Assembly (NCBI GenBank): GCA_002305795.1
Contig: DBRF01000012.1
Location: 1-64,000 of the forward strand
Origin: Ruminococcaceae bacterium UBA1375
Lineage (GTDB): Bacteria; Bacillota; Clostridia; Oscillospirales; Ruminococcaceae
DNA: 64,000 bases
Direction of reading: 5' to 3'
The notes beneath the pieces are model-generated. The model saw only the letters and a program-made list of their open reading frames with translations. It was not told where the DNA came from and did no database searches. Each line of letters opens with the position of its first letter. Position 1 is the stretch's first letter. Below are positions 51,946-60,881 of the stretch, in pieces. The position numbers and the translations under genes were made by a program.

Positions 51946-52524
51946 ATGCAGATTTCAAAAACTCGGAAAATGGCGGAATGCGCCATGATGATTGCCTTGG
52001 GCACCATCCTGTCCTACTTTATCATCTTCAGCCTGCCCATGGGCGGCACCATCACCGCCTTCAGCCAGGTGCCTTTAATCCTTATCGGCTACCGCCACGG
52101 CTGGAAATGGGGCGCTTTTTCCGGAGTGGTGTTCGGCCTGCTCCAGATGGTGCTACAGGGATTGGGCAACTTCGCCTATGTGAAAACTCTGGGCGCTTAT
52201 CTCATTTTAATTTTCTTTGACTATGTCCTAGCTTTCGGGGTGCTGGGTCTTTCCGGCGCCTTTTTCCGGCGGCTGAAAAACCAGCCTCTGGGCATCGGCT
52301 TGGGGGCGGCAACAGGTTCCGCCCTGCGATTTCTCTGCCACTTCATCTCCGGGGTCACCATCTGGGGAGAGTACGCCAACGGCTGGCAGTCGGTTTGGGT
52401 GTACAGTCTGGCTTACAACGGCTCCTATATGCTGGTGGAAGGCATCGTCACCGTGGTGGGGGTTGTGGCCCTGGCTCTGGTGCTGAACTTCAAGGCCCCC
52501 AATTTAAAGAAAGTCCGGCAGTAA
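51946..52524 (+). CDS. thiT: ECF transporter substrate-binding subunit, ThiT-like (thiamine)
   Basis: A 192-residue membrane protein with about six helices. The pattern TRKMAECAMMIALGTILSYF, the SLPMGGTITAFSQVPLILI loop and LCHFISGVTIWGEYANGW near the fourth loop are those of ThiT/YuaJ S-components, which bind thiamine outside and work with a shared EcfAA'T module encoded elsewhere. GAGGAAG precedes ATG 51946. It has its own promoter, a structured leader and a terminator at 52531-52565. Confidence 0.9.
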   Translation: MQISKTRKMAECAMMIALGTILSYFIIFSLPMGGTITAFSQVPLILIGYRHGWKWGAFSGVVFGLLQMVLQGLGNFAYVKTLGAYLILIFFDYVLAFGVLGLSGAFFRRLKNQPLGIGLGAATGSALRFLCHFISGVTIWGEYANGWQSVWVYSLAYNGSYMLVEGIVTVVGVVALALVLNFKAPNLKKVRQ

Positions 52525-52530
52525 TCCGGG

Positions 52531-52565
52531 TCCCGGCGTTTTCAAACGCCGGGATTTTTATTTTT
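52531..52565 (+). terminator. Intrinsic terminator after the ThiT gene
   Basis: TCCCGGCGTTT (52531-52541) pairs with AAACGCCGGGA (52544-52554), followed by TTTTTATTTTT. Confidence 0.92.
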
Positions 52566-52590
52566 CCGGCAAGAAACCCCATCACCAATC

Positions 52591-52619
52591 TTGCCAAACC
52601 CAAGCGGGTTTTGTATAAT
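52591..52619 (+). promoter_or_regulatory. Promoter of the zapA gene
   Basis: -35 TTGCCA (52591-52596) and consensus -10 TATAAT (52614-52619), spacing 17 bp. Confidence 0.75.
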
Positions 52620-52655
52620 GAAACTAGTTGCTGCAGGCACGGAAAGGATGAGACC

Positions 52656-53123
52656 ATGAACAACAAGGTAAAGGTGACCATTGCAGGAAAAAATTACGTC
52701 CTGAACACCGATGAAACAGAGCGCTACACCAGAATGCTGGCGGGGAAACTGGACAAGGATTTGGCTCAGGTGATGCAGTCGGACGAAACCATCGGCCTGA
52801 CCGACAGTGTGATCCTCACCGCCCTGGATTACCTGGATCAGTACAAAAAAGCCAGCGACGATGCGGACAATTTAAGGGGCCAGCTCACCACCTACATCGA
52901 CGACAGCAACAAGCTGTCCTCCAAGCTGGAAGCCGCCCAGAAAGAACTGAAAAAACAGCAGCAGCTCACCCAGCAGGAAGTGGCCAAGGCGGTGGAATCC
53001 AAGGACGCCCAGATCAAGGAGCTCAACGAGCTGCTGGAAAGCGCCCGGCAGAAGGCCAAGGAGCTGGAAAACCAGATTGGCTTTATGAGCCTGAAAGAAA
53101 AACTGGAAAATGGCAAAAAATAA
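52656..53123 (+). CDS. zapA: Cell-division protein ZapA-like, with long coiled coil
   Basis: A 155-residue FtsZ-associated protein. Residues 1-75 (KVKVTIAGKNYVLNTDETE, then the SVILTALDYLDQYKKA helix) match the ZapA fold that crosslinks FtsZ filaments; residues 80-150 are a long Gln/Lys/Glu coiled coil, longer than in E. coli ZapA but common in Bacillota. GAAAGG precedes ATG 52656. Its end overlaps the U32 gene start by 14 bp, so the two are translationally coupled. Confidence 0.9.
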   Translation: MNNKVKVTIAGKNYVLNTDETERYTRMLAGKLDKDLAQVMQSDETIGLTDSVILTALDYLDQYKKASDDADNLRGQLTTYIDDSNKLSSKLEAAQKELKKQQQLTQQEVAKAVESKDAQIKELNELLESARQKAKELENQIGFMSLKEKLENGKK

Positions 53124-55197
53124 ACCGGAACTGTTAGCGCCCGCAGGGAATTTGGAGTGCGTGGCGGCGGCGGTGCGCAATGGGGCGGACGCAGTGTACC
53201 TGGGAGCCAAAACCTTCAGCGCCCGGGCCTTTGCGGAAAACTTTGACGGAGACGCCCTAAAAAGCGCCGCCCGGCTATGCCATTTGTATGGGGCCAAGGT
53301 GTACCTTACCCTCAACACCCTGCTGCTGGAAAACGAACTGGAACAGGCCGCCGACACCCTGCGGCTGGCCTGTCAAGCTCCGGTGGACGGGATTTTGGTC
53401 CAGGACCTGGCAACTTGGGAACTGGTGCGCCGCTGCGCCCCGGCCATGCCCATCCACGCCTCCACCCAGATGAGCGTCCACTCCCTGGAAGGGGTGCGCC
53501 AGCTGGAAGAAATGGGATTTTCCCGGGCGGTGCTGGCCCGGGAATTGTCCTTGGAGGAGATTGCCGCCATTCGCAAAGGCACTGACCTGGAGTTGGAAGT
53601 GTTTGTCCAGGGGGCGCTGTGCATGAGCGTTTCCGGGCAGTGCTACCTCTCCGCCATGGTGGGGGGCCGCAGCGCCAACCGGGGCAGCTGTGCCGGAAGC
53701 TGCCGGCTGCCCTTTACCTCCACCGGGGACAAAACCGCCCACGACCTGTCCTTGAAGGACAACTGCTGGGCCGGGTATTATCAGGCCCTCTGGGATATGG
53801 GGGTGGACTCCCTGAAAATCGAAGGCCGAATGAAGCGGCCGGAATATGTGGCGGCGGCCTGCCAGAGCTACCACGCCCTGTCCCTGGGGCAGGACCCCCA
53901 GCTGGACCGGCTGCGGCGGGTGTTCTCCCGCAGCGGCTTTACCGACGGGTATCCCTCCGGCAAACGGGACGGGAGTATGTTCGGCATCCGGGAAAAGGAA
54001 GACGTCACTGCGGCGGACCGGGAGCTGCTCCATTCCCTGGCCCAGAGCTACCAGAAGGAGGTCTCCTTCCTGCCCCTGGACCTTTCCCTGGAAGTGGAAC
54101 CCAACACCCCCGTCCGTCTCACCGCCTGCTGTGCCGGGCAGGAGCCGGTGACGGTCACCGGGGAAGTTCCCCAGGCCGCCAAGACCCGGCCCATTTCCGC
54201 CGATGAAGCGGCGGCCAGCCTCACCAAGCTGGGAGGCACCGTCTTTCTGCCGGGAAAAATCACCTGCCACATCGCACCGGGGCTGATGCTGCCCAAATCG
54301 GCGCTCAACGCCCTGCGGCGGCAGGTGGTGGAACAGCTCACCGAAACACGCTCCCACCGCCCGGAAATCCCCTTTGCCCGAAACCTGCCCAAACCTGCTC
54401 CCCGCCTCGCCGCCCAAACCCAATCCTCTTGGGGGCGGTTTTCCCGCTGGGAGCAGCTTCCCGACGGTTGGGAAACAAGGCTGGAGTTGGCCATCCTTCC
54501 CTTGGAGGAACTTCTTTCCCTGCCGGAAGGGAGCCCGGCGCCGGTGGAAAAGTTGGCGGCAGAGGCTCCTCGGATGCTGTTTGGAAAAGAAGAAGAAAAA
54601 TTTGCCCAACAGCTGGACACACTAAAGGAAAAGGGTATCACCAAGCTGCTGGTCCACGGGCTGGCCCAGCTTCGGATCGGGAAACAGAAGGGGTTCACTC
54701 TGCTGGGCAGCCCCTTTTTAAACATCACCAACCCCGTCGCCCTGGAGCAGTACCGGCAGCTGGGGGTCAAAGAAGCCATCCTTTCCCCGGAAGTCACCGC
54801 CGCCTCCCTGTCCCGCTGGGCAGGGGAGGGTACCGGCTGGCTCTGCTACGGCAGGTTACCCTTGATGGTGTTCCGGGCCTGCCCCATCCGGGCTAAGCGG
54901 GGCTGCAAAACCTGCGGGGGACACAGCGCCCTCACCGACCGCACCGGCCGGAAATTTCAGGTGGTGTGCCACCAAAAGCAGTACCAGGAGCTGCTCAACT
55001 GTGTGCCCTTCTGGCTGGGGGACAAACAGGGGGATTTCCGAAACCTGGAACACCCGGTGTTTTGGTTTACCGGGGAAAGCCGGGAGGAGTGCGCCCGGGT
55101 ACTAAAAGCCTATGCCCGGGGGCTAAAACCCGACGGCGATTTCACCCGGGGCCTTTATTACCGGGGCCTCAACGCCAAACGAGAAAGGAAAGAGTAA
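53110..55197 (+). CDS. U32 family peptidase-like protein (RlhA/TrhP-type RNA hydroxylation factor)
   Basis: A 695-residue cytosolic protein. PELLAPAGNLECVAAAVRNG, VYLGAKTFSARAFAENF, and the cysteine motif GRSANRGSCAGSCRLPF are hallmarks of the U32 family, and KIEGRMKRPEYVAAA follows. Family members once called collagenases are now known to hydroxylate RNA: RlhA on 23S rRNA and TrhP on tRNA. The C-terminal half (about 330-690) includes a second barrel-like part and a cysteine stretch CPIRAKRGCKTCGG. I cannot tell which RNA is the substrate. It overlaps zapA and is 1 bp before maf. Confidence 0.9.
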   Translation: MAKNKPELLAPAGNLECVAAAVRNGADAVYLGAKTFSARAFAENFDGDALKSAARLCHLYGAKVYLTLNTLLLENELEQAADTLRLACQAPVDGILVQDLATWELVRRCAPAMPIHASTQMSVHSLEGVRQLEEMGFSRAVLARELSLEEIAAIRKGTDLELEVFVQGALCMSVSGQCYLSAMVGGRSANRGSCAGSCRLPFTSTGDKTAHDLSLKDNCWAGYYQALWDMGVDSLKIEGRMKRPEYVAAACQSYHALSLGQDPQLDRLRRVFSRSGFTDGYPSGKRDGSMFGIREKEDVTAADRELLHSLAQSYQKEVSFLPLDLSLEVEPNTPVRLTACCAGQEPVTVTGEVPQAAKTRPISADEAAASLTKLGGTVFLPGKITCHIAPGLMLPKSALNALRRQVVEQLTETRSHRPEIPFARNLPKPAPRLAAQTQSSWGRFSRWEQLPDGWETRLELAILPLEELLSLPEGSPAPVEKLAAEAPRMLFGKEEEKFAQQLDTLKEKGITKLLVHGLAQLRIGKQKGFTLLGSPFLNITNPVALEQYRQLGVKEAILSPEVTAASLSRWAGEGTGWLCYGRLPLMVFRACPIRAKRGCKTCGGHSALTDRTGRKFQVVCHQKQYQELLNCVPFWLGDKQGDFRNLEHPVFWFTGESREECARVLKAYARGLKPDGDFTRGLYYRGLNAKRERKE

Positions 55198-55198
55198 C

Positions 55199-55756
55199 AT
55201 GGTGATTTTAGCCAGCCGCTCCCCCCGCCGGCAGGAGCTTTTGCGCTATTTGGTGCCGGAATTTCAGGTCATTCCCTCCGGCTTTGACGAATCCACCATT
55301 CAGGAATCCATCCCGCCCAGGCTGGTGCGGCGGCTGGCCCAGGAAAAAGCGGCCTTCGTGGCCAAGAACCATCCGGAAGATGTGGTCATCGGCTGCGACA
55401 CCATTGTGGTCAGCCCCAAAGGGGAGGTGTTCGGCATCCCCAAAGACGAGGCCGACGCCAGGCGGATGCTGGGGGAACTGTCCGGCAAAACCCACCGGGT
55501 GATCAGCGGCTGCTGCGTCATGCAGAAGGGGAAACAGAGCGTTTTCCATCAGACCACCAAGGTCACCTTTTCCCCCTTGACCCAAGCCGACATCGACTGG
55601 TATATCGCCACCGGAGAACCCTTTGACAAAGCGGGGGGCTACGGCATTCAGGGGCTGGGTGGACTGCTGATTGAACGCATCAACGGCTCCTGGCATAATG
55701 TTGTAGGATTTCCGATACAAATTCTGAAAAAGATATTACCAAATTATCAACTTTGA
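55199..55756 (+). CDS. maf: Maf-family nucleoside triphosphate pyrophosphatase
   Basis: A 185-residue house-cleaning enzyme that hydrolyses dTTP, UTP or modified pyrimidine triphosphates. The signature SRSPRRQELL opens the protein, followed by AQEKAAFVA, IGCDTIVV and KAGGYGIQG. The name recalls septum formation inhibition in B. subtilis. It follows the U32 gene immediately and precedes the mreB promoter, an arrangement common in Bacillota (maf-mreBCD). Confidence 0.95.
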   Translation: MVILASRSPRRQELLRYLVPEFQVIPSGFDESTIQESIPPRLVRRLAQEKAAFVAKNHPEDVVIGCDTIVVSPKGEVFGIPKDEADARRMLGELSGKTHRVISGCCVMQKGKQSVFHQTTKVTFSPLTQADIDWYIATGEPFDKAGGYGIQGLGGLLIERINGSWHNVVGFPIQILKKILPNYQL

Positions 55757-55776
55757 TGAAATTCTCGTAAAACCTA

Positions 55777-55805
55777 TTGTAGAAGTTGGAATCTTGCGTT
55801 ATAAT
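55777..55805 (+). promoter_or_regulatory. Promoter of mreB
   Basis: -35 TTGTAG (55777-55782) and consensus -10 TATAAT (55800-55805), spacing 17 bp. The leader then forms a hairpin between ACAGGT...GCC and GGC...ACCTGT (about 55818-55843). Confidence 0.7.
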
Positions 55806-55869
55806 GAACCCATCTGGAACAGGTGCGCCAAAAAGGCGGAACCTGTCGGCAAAAAGGAGTAATCAGAGT

Positions 55870-56877
55870 ATGTTTTCCAAAGATATTGGCATTGATTTGG
55901 GTACTGCAAATACATTAGTTTACATGAAGGGGAAAGGCATCATCATCCGGGAGCCCAGCGTGGTAGCGGTGGACACCCGCACCGACACCGTCAAGTGCGT
56001 GGGCCAGGAAGCCAAGGATGTGATCGGCCGTACTCCCGGCTCCATCGTGGCGGTGCGCCCCTTGAAGGACGGCGTGATTGCCGACTTTGACATTACCGTA
56101 AGTATGCTCCAGGAGTTTATCCGCCGTGCGGTGAACAAGAGCATGTTCAGCCGGCCCAACGTGGTCATCTGCATCCCCTCCGGGGTCACCGAAGTGGAAC
56201 GTCGGGCGGTGCGTGACGGCGCTGCCAAGGCAGGGGCCAAGAAGGTCAGCATCATCGAGGAACCCATGGCGGCGGCCATCGGTGCCGGACTGCCTGTGGC
56301 GGAACCCACCGGCAGCATGGTAGTGGACATCGGCGGCGGCACCTCCGAAGTGGCCGTCATCAGCCTGGGCGGCATCGTCACCGCCAAGAGCGTAAGAGTA
56401 GGCGGCGATGAGTTCGACGCTTCCATCATCGACTATATCAAGAAAAAATACAACCTGCTCATCGGCGAACGCACCGCAGAGAACATCAAAATCCAGATCG
56501 GCTCTGCCTATCCCCTGGAAGAGGAAGTCACTATGGACGTGAAGGGCAGAAACCTGTTAAACGGCCTGCCTCAGAACATCACCATCGCTTCCGACGAAAT
56601 CCGTGAAGCCTTGGCGGAACCGGTGAGCCGGGTGCTGGACGCCATCCGGGTGACCTTTGAAAAAACTCCTCCGGAACTGGCGGCGGACGTCATCGACCAG
56701 GGCGTGACCCTCACCGGCGGCGGCGCACTGCTCCGTGGCCTGGACAAACTCATCAATGAGGAAACCGGTATGCCGGTAAACATTGCGGAGGATCCCCTGG
56801 ACTGCGTAGCCAAGGGAGCCGGCAGTGTGCTGGATCACTTTGACAAATTGGGCGATGTCCTCACCGACGACGACTGA
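55870..56877 (+). CDS. mreB: Rod-shape-determining protein MreB
   Basis: A 335-residue bacterial actin that organises lateral-wall synthesis. It starts MFSKDIGIDLGTANTLVY (phosphate loop 1) at ATG 55870, with GGAG upstream. VVDIGGGTSEVAVISLGG and LTGGGALLRGLDKL are the phosphate-2 and adenosine motifs. A conserved EEPMAAAIGAGLPV is also present. A terminator at 56918-56968 lies between mreB and mreC, so mreB probably makes a shorter, more abundant transcript with partial read-through. Confidence 0.97.
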   Translation: MFSKDIGIDLGTANTLVYMKGKGIIIREPSVVAVDTRTDTVKCVGQEAKDVIGRTPGSIVAVRPLKDGVIADFDITVSMLQEFIRRAVNKSMFSRPNVVICIPSGVTEVERRAVRDGAAKAGAKKVSIIEEPMAAAIGAGLPVAEPTGSMVVDIGGGTSEVAVISLGGIVTAKSVRVGGDEFDASIIDYIKKKYNLLIGERTAENIKIQIGSAYPLEEEVTMDVKGRNLLNGLPQNITIASDEIREALAEPVSRVLDAIRVTFEKTPPELAADVIDQGVTLTGGGALLRGLDKLINEETGMPVNIAEDPLDCVAKGAGSVLDHFDKLGDVLTDDD

Positions 56878-56917
56878 TCCGGCGGTGGAACCGGTTCGAC
56901 AATTTTATACCACCGTG

Positions 56918-56968
56918 CAAAATACAATCTTCGTCCTTCGCGGGAACGGGGGATTGTATTTTGTTTTT
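56918..56968 (+). terminator. Terminator between mreB and mreC
   Basis: A perfect 12-bp stem CAAAATACAATC (56918-56929) with GATTGTATTTTG (56952-56963), followed by TTTTT. Confidence 0.85.
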
Positions 56969-57000
56969 CCGGGGAAACAACCCCGGCATAAGGAGGTCCC

Positions 57001-57831
57001 ATGGAAAATTTCTTTCGCAGTAAACGCTTTAAAATTCTCATCACCGTCATTGCAGTGCTGTTCGGCATTATGCTTTACAGCGCTTCCAGCGACGGGATCG
57101 CCAGTATGCCGGAAAAGCTGTTAAGCTATATCACCTGGCCCTTCCAGCAGATCTCCAGCGCCGCCACCGGCGCCACCACCGGCTTTTTGGACAAATACTT
57201 GAACGTGGATCAAACCATCGCCGAGCGGGACGCTTTGCAGCAGGAGGTCAACGACCTGCGCAACCAGATGATCGACAACACCGAGCTGCAGCAGGAAAAC
57301 GAGTCCCTGCGCACCATGCTGGGCATCGCCGAGGAACACGACGACTACACCTTTGTCAACGCCAGCATCATCAGCTGGGACCAGAACACCACCTTTACCA
57401 TCAACAAAGGGGAAAACCAGGGGGTGGCGGTCAACGACGCCATCATCACCGACGCCGGGCTGGTGGGGGTTGTCTCCAAGGTCAGCTCCACCACCGCCAC
57501 TGTCAAGACCCTGTACAGCACCGCCATTGACGTGGGGGCCAAAGAGCTGAACAGCGGCCGGATCGGGGTGGTCACCGGGGATTTGAATTTGGCGGAAGAC
57601 GGCCTCTGCCGGATGCAGTACCTGGAAAGCGAAGTCAGCATTGGAGACACCATCGTCACCAGCGGCTCCGGCGGCATCCTGCCTTCCGGTCTGGCCATCG
57701 GACGGGTGGTGGACGTGCAGCTGGAGCGCAACAGCCCAACCTACTACGCCACCATCGAACCCTACAACGACATTGAAGAACTGACCCAGGTGTTTGTGAT
57801 CACCTCCTTTGCCGGTCAGGACCAGGGATAA
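57001..57831 (+). CDS. mreC: Rod-shape-determining protein MreC
   Basis: A 276-residue membrane-anchored protein: one transmembrane helix (about 11-28), a coiled coil (about 65-105, ERDALQQEVNDLRNQM), then the two-barrel MreC fold (about 110-270), with VAVNDAIITDAGLVGVVSKV and VTSGSGGILPSGLAIGRV as its recognisable stretches. MreC links MreB filaments to PBP2 outside. AAGGAGG precedes ATG 57001; mreD follows 20 bp later. Confidence 0.95.
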   Translation: MENFFRSKRFKILITVIAVLFGIMLYSASSDGIASMPEKLLSYITWPFQQISSAATGATTGFLDKYLNVDQTIAERDALQQEVNDLRNQMIDNTELQQENESLRTMLGIAEEHDDYTFVNASIISWDQNTTFTINKGENQGVAVNDAIITDAGLVGVVSKVSSTTATVKTLYSTAIDVGAKELNSGRIGVVTGDLNLAEDGLCRMQYLESEVSIGDTIVTSGSGGILPSGLAIGRVVDVQLERNSPTYYATIEPYNDIEELTQVFVITSFAGQDQG

Positions 57832-57851
57832 CGTCAAAGAGGAGACAAACC

Positions 57852-58385
57852 ATGGATTTTTCCAAAGGAAGCGCCAAGCGCCGGTCGGTGCTGAAATGGG
57901 CCATCTACGCCCTGCTGCTTTTTGTGTTTTACGGATTGCAGACTGCCCCCGGCTTCTTCCGCTTTTTAGACGCCCAGCCCCTGCTCACCATCCCTCTGGT
58001 GATCTCCATCGCCATGTTTGAGCACGAGATCGGCGGAGCGGTGTTCGGCATTCTGGCCGGGTTTTTGTGGGACATGCAGCAGGACACCCTGTTCGGCTTC
58101 AATGCGTTGGTAATGATGTGCTGCTGCGTGTCGGTGAGCCTGCTGATTATGTATCTGATGCCCACCACCCTGCCCAGCAGCCTGTTTTACAATTTCTCGG
58201 TGCTGGCCATCCAGTCCGGGCTGTATTTCTTGTTCTGCTACGCCCTCTGGGGCACTCCCGGCATGAGCTTGGTTTGGATAAACTACTTACTTCCCCAAAT
58301 GGGGCTGACCATGCTGGCAGGCATCCCAATCTACTATTTGGTACGGCTGATCTCCTCCAAATTCAACGAATCCCTGCGAAGCTGA
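57852..58385 (+). CDS. mreD: Rod-shape-determining protein MreD
   Basis: A 177-residue protein with about five transmembrane helices, of normal length. Identified by hydropathy, by GFLWDMQQDTLFGFNALVMM resembling the MreD conserved loop, and by its place between mreC and the PBP2 gene. GAGGAG lies before ATG 57852. It supports the Mre elongasome complex; no catalytic residues are expected. Confidence 0.9.
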   Translation: MDFSKGSAKRRSVLKWAIYALLLFVFYGLQTAPGFFRFLDAQPLLTIPLVISIAMFEHEIGGAVFGILAGFLWDMQQDTLFGFNALVMMCCCVSVSLLIMYLMPTTLPSSLFYNFSVLAIQSGLYFLFCYALWGTPGMSLVWINYLLPQMGLTMLAGIPIYYLVRLISSKFNESLRS

Positions 58386-58464
58386 CGGGAAATAAAAAGA
58401 GAGTTTTGAAATCCAGTGATTCCCATTCACCCTCTGACCCCTTTGCCCAAGGAAAGGAATCGTT

Positions 58465-60735
58465 ATGAAGATCAAATTCAATACAGGACGCTACAACCCC
58501 AGAGTCCGGATCATCGCCCTGGCCACCGCCATGGCGCTGGTGTTTGGGCTGATTGCAGTGCGGCTGGTGTACTTCCAGATTGTCCGGGGGGAAGACCTGC
58601 TGGCCACCGCCCGGGAAAACACCTCCACCACCTTGACGGTGCAGGCTGCCAGAGGGGATATTGTGGACCGGTACGGCCGGAAACTGGCCACCAGCATCTC
58701 CGCCTATAACGTGGTGTTTGACTACGGCTATGTGGACCATGACCACCTCAACCAGTCCATCTTCAACCTGATCTCCCTGTTTAAGAAAAACGGGGTGTCC
58801 TGGAATCAGCCTGCCCCCATTACCCGGAACGAAGACGGCAGCTACTCCTTCATCCAAACCTCCGAGGACGACGAAGCCGCCATTGAAACCATGACCTCGG
58901 TGCTGGAGTTAAACGTCTACGCCACGGCGGAAAACTGCGTGGACAAGATGATGCGGGACTACAACATCAACTACGGCATTGAGCACGACGAAAACAACAA
59001 CTTCTGGTTCTCCGACACCGCCGACCAGGAAGTAATCGCCCAAATGAAACAGGATCTGGGCCTGCCGGATTCCGCCTCCGCCGCCGACTGTGTGGCTGCC
59101 ATGCAGAACAGCGACGACTACGCCTACTACTCCGACCAGGACGCCTTTGACATCGCCCTGGTGCGGTACAACATGGAAGCCCAGGAATTCAGCCTGGTGA
59201 ACCAATACACCTTCGCCAGCAACATCTCCATTGACATGGTGGTGCAGGTCAGCGAGCTCAGCTCCACCTTCCCCGGGGTGGAAATCGCCCAGGAACAGGA
59301 GCGCACCTACACCAACAACTCCCTGGGCAGCTGCTTTATCGGCAACATCGGCCCCATGTACCGGGAAGATTATGAAGTACTGCAAAACGACCCCGACTAC
59401 GATTATGCCATGAACGACTACATCGGCAAATTCGGCATTGAAAGCGCCTATGAAGAGGAGCTGCGGGGGCAGAAGGGACAGGTCATTGTCACTCAGAACA
59501 GCGACGGCGATGTGGTGAGCAGCGTGGTGGATGACGAAGCGGAAACCGGCCACACTGTGCGCCTGACCATCGACATCTACTTCCAACAGCTGGTCAGCCA
59601 GCTGCTGGCGAACCACATTGCCAGCTCCCCGGTGTCGGCAGCAGGGTATACTCCCCAAGCCGGGGCGGCGGTGGTGATCGACAACGCCACCGGAGAAATT
59701 TTGGCAGCGGTAAGCTATCCCAGCTATGACCTGAATACCTATAACGCCGAATACAGCAACCTGTCTAACGCCGAATTGAACCCAGGCATCCCGTTGCGGG
59801 ACCGGTGCTTCTACTGGACCTATCGTCCCGGCTCCACCTTTAAGACGGTGGTGGCCACCGCCGGACTGGAAACGGGACAGATCACCCGCAATTCCACCAT
59901 CAACTGCACCCGGGTGTACCGCTACTACCTCAACCAAGGCAGCAGTTTCGCCCCCACCTGCTTGGGCTACCACGGCGCCATCAACGTCATCGGGGCGCTG
60001 GAAGTGTCCTGCAATATCTTCTTCTACGAGCTGGGCCGGCGGATGGGTATCGACACCATCGACCAGTACGCCACCTATCTGGGACTGGGCACCTATGAAA
60101 CCGGCAACGCAAACACTTCTGACAACCCCAACGGTCTGGAATTGCGAAACGGCACCGCCAGCACCCTGACCAGCCCGGAAGTAACCGAAAGTAAAGGCGG
60201 CACCTGGTACGAAGGAAACGTAGTCCAGGCTGCTATTGGTCAGATGGACACCTACGTCACTCCCTTGCAGATGTGCCTGCAAGCCTCCACCATCGCCAAC
60301 CACGGCACCCGGTATGCTTCTCATTTGGTGAAGTCCATTGAGACCTACGACGGCACGGTGCTTGAGGAAACTCAACCGGAAGTCATCAGTGAATTTGATA
60401 TGCAGGATTCTACCTACGAAGCGGTTCGAGACGGCATGATCGCCGCCGCCACCCGCACCAACATTGGGTTAAATTCCAGCGAGCTGGGGTACAGCGTGGC
60501 AGTGAAAACCGGTACGCCCCAGGTGGACAGCGGCGGTGTCCGGACCAATAACTGCGCTATCGCCTTCACCGAAGGCGGGCCCAATATTTCCATTGCGGTA
60601 ATGCTGGAAGACGGTACCAACGCCAACCGGCTGATCCGCCAAATCATCGACGCTTACACCCAAGCTCAGGCACAGGCACAACAGGAGACTGCTACACACT
60701 ATCCACAAGAATTAAACGATGTTTTATCACAATAA
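58465..60735 (+). CDS. mrdA: Class B penicillin-binding protein 2 (elongasome transpeptidase)
   Basis: A 756-residue D,D-transpeptidase that crosslinks lateral peptidoglycan with RodA. One membrane anchor (about 14-36) is followed by the dimerisation/pedestal domain, which is expanded here (about 60-370) with acidic inserts, and the transpeptidase domain (about 375-720). Catalytic motifs: RPGSTFK (Ser457), SCN (Ser515) and KTGT (Lys681). GGAAAGG precedes ATG 58465. Its position after mreCD supports the elongation role (PBP2/MrdA) over the septal PBP. No terminator follows before the minD promoter. Confidence 0.94.
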   Translation: MKIKFNTGRYNPRVRIIALATAMALVFGLIAVRLVYFQIVRGEDLLATARENTSTTLTVQAARGDIVDRYGRKLATSISAYNVVFDYGYVDHDHLNQSIFNLISLFKKNGVSWNQPAPITRNEDGSYSFIQTSEDDEAAIETMTSVLELNVYATAENCVDKMMRDYNINYGIEHDENNNFWFSDTADQEVIAQMKQDLGLPDSASAADCVAAMQNSDDYAYYSDQDAFDIALVRYNMEAQEFSLVNQYTFASNISIDMVVQVSELSSTFPGVEIAQEQERTYTNNSLGSCFIGNIGPMYREDYEVLQNDPDYDYAMNDYIGKFGIESAYEEELRGQKGQVIVTQNSDGDVVSSVVDDEAETGHTVRLTIDIYFQQLVSQLLANHIASSPVSAAGYTPQAGAAVVIDNATGEILAAVSYPSYDLNTYNAEYSNLSNAELNPGIPLRDRCFYWTYRPGSTFKTVVATAGLETGQITRNSTINCTRVYRYYLNQGSSFAPTCLGYHGAINVIGALEVSCNIFFYELGRRMGIDTIDQYATYLGLGTYETGNANTSDNPNGLELRNGTASTLTSPEVTESKGGTWYEGNVVQAAIGQMDTYVTPLQMCLQASTIANHGTRYASHLVKSIETYDGTVLEETQPEVISEFDMQDSTYEAVRDGMIAAATRTNIGLNSSELGYSVAVKTGTPQVDSGGVRTNNCAIAFTEGGPNISIAVMLEDGTNANRLIRQIIDAYTQAQAQAQQETATHYPQELNDVLSQ

Positions 60736-60766
60736 GCCAAATCTGCAAAGAATTTACAAAAATGTT

Positions 60767-60795
60767 TTGACAAAATGGCAGGTTCTTGTTATGAT
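60767..60795 (+). promoter_or_regulatory. Promoter of the minD-like gene
   Basis: -35 TTGACA (60767-60772) and -10 TATGAT (60790-60795), spacing 17 bp. Confidence 0.8.
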
Positions 60796-60834
60796 AAAGA
60801 TAACGATGGTGTGACAGCAAAATACACAGTTTCG

Positions 60835-60869
60835 CAGCCCGGCTCCACCCAAAGGGGCCGGGCTGTTTT
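60835..60869 (+). terminator. Terminator-like hairpin in the minD leader
   Basis: CAGCCCGGC (60835-60843) pairs perfectly with GCCGGGCTG (60857-60865), followed by TTTTG. It sits between the promoter and the ribosome site. It may end read-through from the PBP2 gene or attenuate minD; the T-run is short. Confidence 0.6.
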
Positions 60870-60881
60870 GAAAGGAGAACT

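Noticed and set aside
58909..60375. Long minus-strand frame within the PBP2 gene
   Set aside because: Same mirror effect; low-complexity His/Val/Gly composition and no ribosome site, and PBP2 motifs are unmistakable on the plus strand.
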